Positions 21,339 to 29,700 of a stretch of DNA of 64,000 bases are shown in pieces. Each line of letters starts with the position of its first letter. The first letter of the stretch is position 1. This stretch comes from Corbicula japonica. Taxonomy: Eukaryota > Mollusca > Bivalvia > Venerida > Cyrenidae. The translations under genes and the position numbers were made by a program. The stretch covers positions 8,308,001-8,372,000 of the forward strand of contig JAZAYU010000012.1 of the NCBI GenBank assembly GCA_038501625.1, in the 5' to 3' direction. The notes beneath the pieces are model-generated. The model was given only the letters and a program-made list of their open reading frames with translations, did no database searches and was not told the origin of the DNA.

Positions 21339-24300
21339 CTTCACAAATATAAACAAGACTTATTTACCATTTTTAAGTTTAAAAAACAGGAATAACTGAA
21401 CAATATATAGTTATGGCACTTGTTGAAAATGAAGTAGTCTGGTTTTAGGGCTTCCATTTAAGGTTTGTATCATGTAATTGAGTAATGTTAAAGAAATAGT
21501 CAAATTAATTAAAAGCTATAAAAACTAGAATGTGTCCCCGGACACTGATGCATCCACTCCCACAACAACATTTGTAAAGGGCCATAACTCTGGTAAAAAT
21601 GGTTACAGGAAAAAATCTTTTCTTTAAGATCTTTTACACATCCTGCTTGATCACCTGTGCAAGTTTGAACTAATTTGCCTGATAGTTAATGAGGAGTTAA
21701 TGCCACAACATTTGGGGGACATAGGTACGGAGGGACATAGAGCAACTGTATATGCCTCCCACTTTGTGGAGGCATAAAATGTCTAAGTTAAAAAGGGGCA
21801 AAGTTGCTGTAGTAGAGTTATGAGTCTACCTGGTAATAGTGAATATATTATATTCCAAGTTTCAAGTTGAATGCTCAAGTAGTTACAAAGATATGGACCT
21901 AATATCATATTTTGCTTAATGCAAAATCTAAGTAAAAAGGGACACAACTTGAAAAGTATTTGTAGCTGAGTTATGGGTCTTTTATGTAATGAAGAACATT
22001 TTACTGGTGAATATATATTCCAAATTTTAAAATCATATCTCAAGTAGTTTCAAAGTTACGGACCAAGTGCATAATTTGTTTAACAGACACCAACATCGAC
22101 ACCAGGGTGAGTAGGATTGCTCCCCTATTTTTCAAGTAGTCGAGATAAAAAAAGAACTTACTAGAAAAATATCATCTGAATGCTTGTAAGGATTAACATA
22201 GGTCTCGTCTTTTTCTCGCAGACCTATCTCCATAGACATCTGAAAATAAAACATTTAGCCGTTACAATGTTGTGAACAACCCCTGGCAGGCCTGACCCCT
22301 GGACATTTTGTCTTCTCCAAATAGGCTATCAATAAAGGAAGTTATTTTACATTTGATCCCTTATTCAATGAGATATGCCTTAATATCCCGCATGGGATCA
22401 GTATAGATTCAGATCAGCCTGCTTAGTATACAAGAAACCAAGTTGCTTCGTGGTCAGAAATAAGTTTGTTATGAATACTGGTTTTAAGCAAACAGTATAG
22501 ATTAATAAATTTCCTTTTACTTCACAGATATGACTTTAAATACACATGTACATATATTGGCAACCTGTGAAGACATACATCAGCCTGTATATTCATACAC
22601 TGTGACAAGGGTCCAAGATCATAAAACTTATATTGGAGACCAGTCTCAAATTTTGAGCATCTGATTGGCTGAAATGGCAACCAGTCACCATTTCAGCCAA
22701 TCAGATGCATGAGATTTGAGACTGATCTCTTGAATTAGTTTTATGATCTTGGGCCCAGGATCTATACTAGTCGTTGTTAGAGCATTTAGGTTATAATTTT
22801 TACTGAAACTGAAGCGGACAGTGTAGAACCTGATCAAACTGCACAGCTCTACACAGTGCCTAAGATCATAAAACTAAATCTGGAGACCAGTCTCAAATCT
22901 CAAGCATCTGATTGGCTGAAATGGCGACCAGTCACCATTTCAGCCAATCAGATCCTTGAGATTTGAGACTGATCTCAAATCTTAGTTTTATGATCTTGGG
23001 CCCAGGTCATGCAATAAAAGCCTTATCCATGGAGGAGAGTTAAATAAATTCAGTGTTCAAATGGTTAATAGGTATATGCATAGTTCTGGTGAACATAACT
23101 GACATGATTTATCTATTTCAATGCAGGTAACATATACTTTGACCCAGACCTTTACTAATGCCTAACTGGGATATTTTCTTTAAAAAAGTGATTGATTTTG
23201 AAAATCATTACAAAGCAAGAAATTTTGCATACACACAAAAATGTTAGATTTTTTATTATATGTAAAATTACACATAAACTCAAAGAAATGGTGATCTTTA
23301 ACTCTTTAACTGGCCTTTATCGCATGTGTGAACAGTGTAGATCAAGATCAGCCGGCATATCTGTGCTGTCTGTTCCAGATCTACACTGTTCACACATGCA
23401 ATTAAGCATATGGAATAAAGGGTTAAAAGTTGGAGCATTCCACTTTAAGTCAAAGATTTCACTAGTATGGAAATGGCAATTATGTAAAATATGTATCACA
23501 ACTGTACCAGAGTGAGAAGTTTCTCATGTGGACCCTTGAAGATCCCCGACTCCATGGAGAACCACACACCCCAGCCGATGAGGAACTCCCAGTTCTTGTT
23601 CTTGCTGTATATATCATGGGTCAGGTCAGGCAAGCGTAATACAAGGTCACCAAACATTGCTGTGTTCTCAAATACCTTGGACATGGCTGAAAATATTAAA
23701 CACAAATTATTGAATAGAGTTGGATATCGCTACTGAAAATGAATCGTGATATTATCATGATATCTGAATTGTATCACAGTATCAGGATATTTTCATTAAA
23801 ACAAAATATATGCAATTTAGTGAATTAACGTCTTGCTAAATGAAAATCCGCATTTCAGATTATTGTTTAATATGTTTATTAAGTGAAAACATCCAAAACA
23901 ATGTCTTAGGGGCTCTCTCGATATTAAGGATATCCATTGTTGTTGTTGCGAATGCGTATGTTGCTTAGCTTAGGCAACAATCATGTAGAAGCAACAAGTG
24001 AAATCTGATGACATTTCAAACCACAAATAGTCAAGAACTGCAATTTAAGCTTGGATCATTTTGTCATTAAATATTCATCAAGTATGTGATTAATTTAGTT
24101 TAATCTTATTTATTTTTAACTGATTTTGAAGGAAGTTATTCCAACTTATATTAATCACGCTTGATGACTGCTTCCTGGGTTTCCAACCAGTACTTGCATC
24201 AAATGTGGATGGGGGAAACTGCAGACAGATCTCATCCTTGGTGGGTTTTGAACCCGCAGTCTCTGGATCTGAAATATGATGCTCTAACCCTAGATCACTG

Positions 24301-26446
24301 TTCTTGGAATTAATTTGATGGAAATTATTGGCTGAAATAATGCATTTTCAAATCTTTGAGATACCATCTCTAACAGGCTGTTTCTCTGGAAAAGGGTCTC
24401 CCGGAACAAAACCTGCCGAAGTCAGATTGTTCTTTGCTTGTTCCAAAACCTGAAATAACAAAATGAAGTAAGTAAGTTAGTAAGTTAACCCTTTCTTCCA
24501 TAGATACACCTTTATTGCGTTGTCGAACAGTTTATATTCAGATCAGTTGGCACATCCGGTTCGCTTTTTTATTCATTAGGTTATTTCTGACCAAAATGTG
24601 ACCAGTGTAGATCCTGATCAGACAGCATGGGGATGTGCTGGCTGATCTGGATCTACAGTTCACATGTGTAAAAATGCATATAATTATATTGAGGAAAGGG
24701 TTAAGTCTTTATTTAACGAGGCTACACATTTGGTTTCCCAATCTTCCATGTCGGCCACCAATTACATGAAGCATTGTGAATTAATTAATATGCATGCAAC
24801 AGCTTGTATAACCCTTAATTAAATGACTTATGTAGATCTAGATCAGCATGTACATCCATGAAGTCTGAAGCCTTAACTCCACTGGATATTGCTGTTACCC
24901 ATGGACAAACAGTAAAGATCCAGATCAGCTGGCAAATCATTACCATCTGATTAGGATCTACAGTCACTGTTTGCTTTTAGAGTCATTGACCAAGAATCTA
25001 CCAGTCCAGATCCAGATCAGACAACATCCATGGATGTGCTGGGTGATCTGGATCTACAATTGTTGCACATTACAAAAAACATGAATATATGGAGTAAAGG
25101 GTTAAATAGTGTCATGACAAATGGACCACAAGACAAAGTAAAGATTAATAAGAGAAGTAACTTACATTAAAGAGATCTTTAAGCATGGTTTCAATCAGTT
25201 TGTACTTCCGATCATATTTCATGGAAGACTTCTGCAATGATTTCACAGCATCAATCTGTATCGCTCTCTGGTGTTCAAACAACTTCACATCTGAAACAGT
25301 ATTTAAATGAGTATGCTGACTTAACCCTTTCCTCCATAAATACGCATTTTTACGCATGTGTGACCCTTGTAGATCCAGATCAGCCAGCACATCCTTGTCA
25401 TCTGATCAGGATCTGCACAGGTCGCTTTTTGGTCAGAAATAAGCTAATGAATCAAATAGCGAACAGTGCAGATTTTGATCAGACGGCACGGATGTGCCAG
25501 CTGATCTGGATCTACACTGTTCGCCCATGCCATAAAGGTGTGTCTATGGAGGAAAGGGTTAAACTGATAAAGTATCATTTGACAATTCAGGGGTTTAAGA
25601 AGGAGCTTAGTGTTCATATGTGTCTACAGCTTCACACATGCTCACACTTCTAATAAACTATGGAAAACAAGATCCATTTATTTACATACACACTTGCTAA
25701 TAGGTATTACAGTTTACTTTAAAAGAATGTGTTGACATAATTAAAGTTACCAGTTTAAGAAAACTCTTTGAGTTGTTTTAAAAGTCTACGAGGTCTGTAG
25801 ACATTCTGATTACTTTATAAAATCAACTTGAATATTTTTCAAACATTTTTACTTTTATATATCCATAGTAAATAAAATATCAAATTAACAAAATATTAGA
25901 AAGAAAAAGTGAATTACATTCTGTTTTTTCATAGCAGTTTTTTATGTTAAATGTTTATATATCTCAGTCATCAAAACATTAATATGAGTGGCTTTTACAG
26001 AAAATATGCCCCAGAGTTAATTTTTTTTATCAAAAATTGATACATTTTTGATTAAAGATTTTGTGTGTCTATTGCATGATGTCTCAAGCTTTGTAACAGA
26101 TGTTATTGTATACAGATGTTATTGAAAATGTATGGGAAAAATTTGAAGCCTATGACTTGTAGCCTATTCCACTTCATTTCAGAACAAAGACCCTCTGAAT
26201 GACAGATATTTGTTCTAAAATGAAGTGGAATAGGCCACATAGTCCAATTATATTCATGTAATATTAATTGCCAGCAGTGTACTTACATCTCTGATATTCT
26301 AGGAGATTCTTTCTCGCCGCAGCCTCAGCATCTCCCTCGCTACTCATCTCAACAACTTGGCCGAGAACCAGTTCCCTTGGTCCTAGCAGGCTGATTATAA
26401 GGAAAACACAAACACATAATGTCATCTGAAGGCTTCTCTGCTGCAT
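21201..26446 (-). CDS. CCDC134: CCDC134, ER-lumenal/secreted coiled-coil protein, complete CDS
   Basis: Six coding exons on the minus strand join in frame: 26446-26287, 25290-25166, 24449-24365, 23686-23508, 22239-22162 and 21338-21201. They give 254 residues against 229 in human. Recognition rests on a strong match along the chain, for example VFENTAMFGDLVLRLPDL, NWEFLIGWGVWF and a lysine-rich C-terminus. A signal peptide lies at about residues 1-28 (LCVCVFLIISLLG). The last four residues, HTEL, resemble a KDEL-type ER retrieval signal (human QSEL). In vertebrates CCDC134 has been linked to ERK signalling and to ER quality control of HSP90B1/GRP94. It is head-to-head with YIPF6. Confidence 0.95.
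21521..21779 (-). mobile_element. Helitron/Helentron-like short non-autonomous element, copy 1
   Basis: On the minus strand it begins at a small hairpin (ATGCCTCCACAAAGTGGGAG) and ends with a GTGTCC-GG-GGACAC hairpin, then ATTCTAG, then TTTT. A short 3' hairpin followed by CTAG and T is typical of Helitron-type ends. The + strand copy at 30302-30575 shows the same ends. Confidence 0.6.
21780..22095. repeat. Two diverged copies of a roughly 130-bp unit
   Basis: Units share AAAAGGG-CA-A, GTAG--GAGTTATG-GTCT, GTGAATATAT-ATTCCAA and CAAGTAGTT-CAAAG. They sit in a CCDC134 intron directly beside the Helitron-like element. Confidence 0.6.
22162..22239 (-). CDS. CCDC134: CCDC134 coding exon 5
   Basis: The acceptor is TATTTTCAG and the donor GTAAGT. 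It encodes 26 residues in phase 0, including EKDETYVNPYKHSDD, which corresponds to the human segment with EKDSNFQNPF. Confidence 0.93.
22375..22506. mobile_element. MITE-A remnant, diverged
   Basis: The words GATTCAGATCAGCCTGC and GGTCAGAAATAA remain, but the ends are degraded. Confidence 0.45.
22609..22756. mobile_element. MITE-B copy 6, full length
   Basis: It starts GGTCCAAGATCATAAAAC and ends TTTTATGATCTTGGGCCC. Both CCAAT arms are present and the arms pair along almost the entire length. Confidence 0.93.
22857..23005. mobile_element. MITE-B copy 7, full length
   Basis: It starts GTGCCTAAGATCATAAAAC and ends TTTTATGATCTTGGGCCC. The arms are near-perfect and it is nested in MITE-A. Confidence 0.93.
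23298..23426. mobile_element. MITE-A copy 6, short form (single palindrome)
   Basis: It starts TTAACTCTTTAACTGGCC and ends GGAATAAAGGGTTAA, with one inverted pair GTGAACAGTGTAGATCAAGA / CAGATCTACACTGTTCAC. It is about half the usual length, consistent with loss of the central half. It lies in a CCDC134 intron. Confidence 0.85.
23508..23686 (-). CDS. CCDC134: CCDC134 coding exon 4 (most conserved part)
   Basis: The acceptor is ATATTTTCAG and the donor GTACAG. It encodes MSKVFENTAMFGDLVLRLPD and NWEFLIGWGVWFSMESGIF, the best-conserved region of the family. The donor is non-consensus after GTA but the reading frame fixes it. Confidence 0.95.
24365..24449 (-). CDS. CCDC134: CCDC134 coding exon 3
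   Basis: The acceptor is GTTATTTCAG and the donor GTATCT. It encodes VLEQAKNNLTSAGFVPGDPF and PEKQPVRD, matching the human segment around the TAADVLPDGPFP stretch. Confidence 0.92.
24485..24704. mobile_element. MITE-A copy 7, near full length with TTAA flanks
   Basis: It starts TTAACCCTTTCTTCCATAGA and ends GAGGAAAGGGTTAA. The centre reads GGTTATTTCTGACCAAAATG. Confidence 0.9.
24808..25105. mobile_element. MITE-A copy 8, diverged left end
   Basis: Repeated GATC[C/T]AGATCAG arms occur, and the right end GGAGTAAAGGGTTAA is clear. The left end (ATAACCCTTAATTAAATGAC) is degraded. Confidence 0.78.
25166..25290 (-). CDS. CCDC134: CCDC134 coding exon 2
   Basis: The acceptor is CTGTTTCAG and the donor GTAAGT. 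It encodes VKLFEHQRAIQIDAVKSL, then KYKLIETMLKDLFN, a predicted helical segment. Confidence 0.93.
25321..25562. mobile_element. MITE-A copy 9, best-preserved reference copy (242 bp)
   Basis: It starts TTAACCCTTTCCTCCATAAA and ends TATGGAGGAAAGGGTTAA. The order is left end, GATCCAGATCAGCCAGCACA, ATCTGATCAGGATCTGCAC, GGTCAGAAATAAGCTAATGA, then GATCAGACGGCACGGATGTG and CTGATCTGGATCTACACTG. It begins 30 bp upstream of the CCDC134 exon 2 acceptor. Confidence 0.94.
26162..26235. repeat. Short inverted repeat, 27-bp arms
   Basis: The left arm GCCTATTCCACTTCATTTCA (26162 onward) pairs with the right arm ending TGAAGTGGAATAGGC. The loop is about 20 bp. It lies 52 bp downstream of the CCDC134 exon 1 donor. 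Confidence 0.9.
26287..26446 (-). CDS. CCDC134: CCDC134 coding exon 1 (signal peptide)
   Basis: The start codon is 26446-26444, chosen because it precedes a good signal peptide and no in-frame upstream ATG continues the frame. The donor is GTAAGT. It ends with one base that joins exon 2 as a Tyr codon. Confidence 0.9.
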
Positions 26447-26700
26447 TGTTTAATTACTAATACTAGTTGCTGAAAATTGTGGAAGAGCATGGGTCCTGGA
26501 CCTGGTTTGGAAGCATAAAATCTGAAAATCATAAACAAGCGAAATTAACAAAGCACACAAAATCACAGTAAAGCACTTCACGCTTTTACCTAGTAGATGT
26601 TTTCTTGTCTTTTTTAGGAATATCCATTCATTTATTCCATTCAATTTCTTACCTGTTCAATGTTGCGAATTTCACACGTGTAACTAAAACGGGAAAAACC
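26447..26700 (-). other. CCDC134: CCDC134 5' UTR with a probable intron
   Basis: On the minus strand a donor (CAG then GTAAGA) sits at 26653/26652 and an acceptor (AATTTTCAG) at 26470. Together they define a 183-bp 5' UTR intron and leave 26469-26447 as leader in the start-codon exon. The transcription start upstream of 26654 is inferred. Confidence 0.55.
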
Positions 26701-26757
26701 CAAGCGCCTGGGTACAGTATCCAAAGCGTCTGCGTGATACGGAATATATTTCCAAAC
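26654..26757. promoter_or_regulatory. Compact bidirectional promoter between CCDC134 and YIPF6
   Basis: The two genes diverge from this interval. It contains a CACGTG E-box at 26675-26680. No TATA box was seen. A TGACGTGG motif, like the core of an unfolded-protein-response element, lies just inside YIPF6 exon 1 (26763-26770). Promoter activity is inferred from the gene arrangement. Confidence 0.55.
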
Positions 26758-26787
26758 ATGTCTGACGTGGAGTTTCATGAACAAGTT
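26758..26787 (+). CDS. YIPF6: YIPF6 exon 1 (30 bp coding)
   Basis: ATG at 26758 and donor GTGAGT at 26788 encode MSDVEFHEQV in phase 0. The start is inferred from the frame, the divergent promoter and the length of human YIPF6. Reading past the donor gives no family similarity. Confidence 0.75.
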
Positions 26788-29700
26788 GTGAGTAAATCTT
26801 TCGATATGCCATCTAAAATCAAAGTATTCTTGTCATGTTACATATTGAGAATGAAGTCATAATCTGTTTAAAGTCCTCAGCAGCTTTAACCGAGCTGAAA
26901 CAACGTGTTTATTGGCAGAACTTTATCTGTTTTTGTTACCATTACCAACACAATTTTATTTTTACTAAGAATCTTAGCCTTTTTTAAAACCTAGCTTTTT
27001 CGACTATTTCAAGTATTTGTGACATGTTTAACTATGGCAACTGGATTGCACAATTAATCCGATATCGATGGTTATTGACCAAGAACTATAGATATCGGCC
27101 CAATAACTATAGCTATAGAGGATATCTAGGGTTACCACCCAACCATGGTTAACGCCAAGAACTATGGATTTTGGTCAGTATAGTTTCCGGCAATATCCTT
27201 AGTTATTGGTCCGATATTCATAGTTATTGACAATAAATATGGTTATCGCCCGATATCTAGGGTTTTTCTCCAATAACTATGGTTATCGGGCATTAACCCT
27301 AGTTATTGAATTTGTCAATAACTATGGTTATCCGGCCGAAATCTATAGTTATTGATCGATAATGATGGATAATTGTGCTTGTGCTTGGCATATTTAACTA
27401 TTAATTGACATGCTTTTTCTTTGTTCATGATGGCATTTTTGCTGCAGGAATTCTTTAGATTCTGAAAGCTCACTTCTGTAGAATATTTTTGCCAATAAAA
27501 ATAAATTGATTGAAATTGTTTATAGGATAAAAAGACATCAATTTGTTTGGTTTTTATTCTACAGGACTTGAATGATGTACCTCTGGAAGGGGACATTACG
27601 GCCCCAGGGGCTCAGTCTGAAGAGGATGAGTACTCAACACTGGATGAGCCAGTTAAAGATACAATTGTATGTACATTATGGGCTGTTAGGCATGTTTCTG
27701 TAAATGAATTTTAATTAGCTTGGAATATTGTTGAAAACTGTAAAACAAGATTTTTTTTGGTTCTTCAACTGATGTTTTTCAATTTTCCAAAATCACCTTT
27801 ACATACAATTCTGTTATTTGTTGTATGGGAGATTATAATTTTTGAATTGATTTACCCATGAAATTTTAAGACTATCAGTACCCATGGTGAATATTATTGA
27901 ATTTGCCTATTTATGCAAACAAAACCAAAATAACAGGAGTGCTTTATTCACTGCTAAGGGAAGGGGCCCATGCTCTATAATGCTGAGGAAAATATATTTC
28001 ACTCCCACTCACTTGCATTCATCATTTCTCTGACTTCTAATAAGAGCACACTTTTGTTAGCACAGGATTTTATTTATGCAACACTTTATGTGACATCGTA
28101 TTAATTAAGCAGTTCTTCCGTCATATTAAGTTAACCCTTTACTCCATAGATACCCTTTTATTGCATGGGGAAACAGTATAGATCCAGATCAGCTGGAACA
28201 TCTCTGCTATTTTTTCTTTAGGTTATTTCTGACCAAAAAGTGACCAGTGCAGATCCTGATCAGATGGCACAAATGTGTCGGCTGATCTGGATCTACAAAT
28301 GTAGCACATTAGTCAAAATGCATGTATATGGAGTGAAAGGTTAAGTTAACAGAATTGTGATATTTAATAGTTTTGCTTTTTGTTTCCTGTAGATGAGAGA
28401 CCTGCGAGCTGTTGGCATCAAGTTTTGGCATGTTCTCTACCCAAAGACAAGTACAGCATTGCTCAGAGAATGTGAGTGGTTATTGTCCAGTGAAGAAAGC
28501 TCATAAAACACTGACTGAAGATTAGTTTCAAATGTCAGGGATCTGATTGGTTGAAGTTGAGACCAGTCTCTAAATTGACCAATCAAAAGCTTTAGTTTTG
28601 GGACTGGATTTCAGTCTAACTTACATGATCTTTGGTCTATTGCAGAAGATTTTTCAATCCATTCATACAATTTTAGGTTTTACCATTTATTGTCAAACAC
28701 AGTGGTCTGGCAGTCTGTCATCAAAGTTAATAATGCATAACTGTGAATTTTAACACATTACTCCATATATATTAGTTTTATTGCCTGTATGACCAGTAAG
28801 AGCGGATCATTAGCTCAGTGGTTAGCGCGTCTGCCTCTGAGTTCAGGGATTGCTGGTTTGATCCCCCGCTTCTCCAACTAAAATAACTAATATAATAGTT
28901 CGGATGGGACTTAAAACCGAGGTCCAGTGAAGTGGTGCCATACACGGGGCACTTAAAAGAACCAGGGACGATTCTGGAATTGGAGTCCTCTGTATCTTGC
29001 ACTATCCTCCAAAAACCTAAAATGACTAACACTCTTCTGGAGGCGTCGCTCATATGGGCAACCGGTAGCGACGATAAATAAATGGAAATACAAACATATG
29101 ACCAGTATAGATCCAGATCAGCTGGCACATCCATGCCGTCTGACATGGATCTACACAGGTCTTTTTGGGTTAGAAATAATGATTCAAAAGTGAACAGTGG
29201 TTTTTACAGTGCATCCTGATCAATGGGCACAAATCTTCACTGTTTGCCCTAGGTTAACAGCCATATCCCATGGAATAAAGGGTTGAAAGGTGTGGAAATC
29301 AATTAAGACAGAAGAGAAGTTTTGAGTGGGACATTTATTATTTTATGTCAAAATACCCACAAAATTCAAAAACATTTGATCACACATTTGATCAAGATAA
29401 TTCACGCAAGTGGAAGAATTCACAGTACTGGTATGGGTAAAACATGTAAATGAAAATTTTTCACAAATGTTAAGTATATTTGGAAAATGTATTGAACTTC
29501 GGAGAAGATAAATATAATAATACTTCTTTCATTTACATTTGTTTTTCATTCAGTAAGCATAACATTTGTTTAGCTTTATCCAAGATGAAAAATACTGTAC
29601 ACAAATGTGGACAGTGTAATATTTATAATAATATTAAACATGTATTGAAAAGTTGAAAGGTGATTGATATATAATGTGATAATTCTTGAATTGCAATTTA

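Larger units (their letters stand above)
22507..23043. mobile_element. MITE-A copy 5 interrupted by two MITE-B copies
   Basis: The MITE-A pieces are 22507-22607 (starting TTTCCTTTTACTTCACAGATATG), 22757-22856 (GGATCTATACTAGTC ... CTGATCAAACTGCAC) and 23006-23043 (ending CCATGGAGGAGAGTTAA). MITE-B copies occupy the gaps. Confidence 0.8.

Noticed and set aside
28778..29146. 122-residue minus-strand ORF
   Set aside because: It crosses a SINE and MITE-A sequence and has no coding signature.
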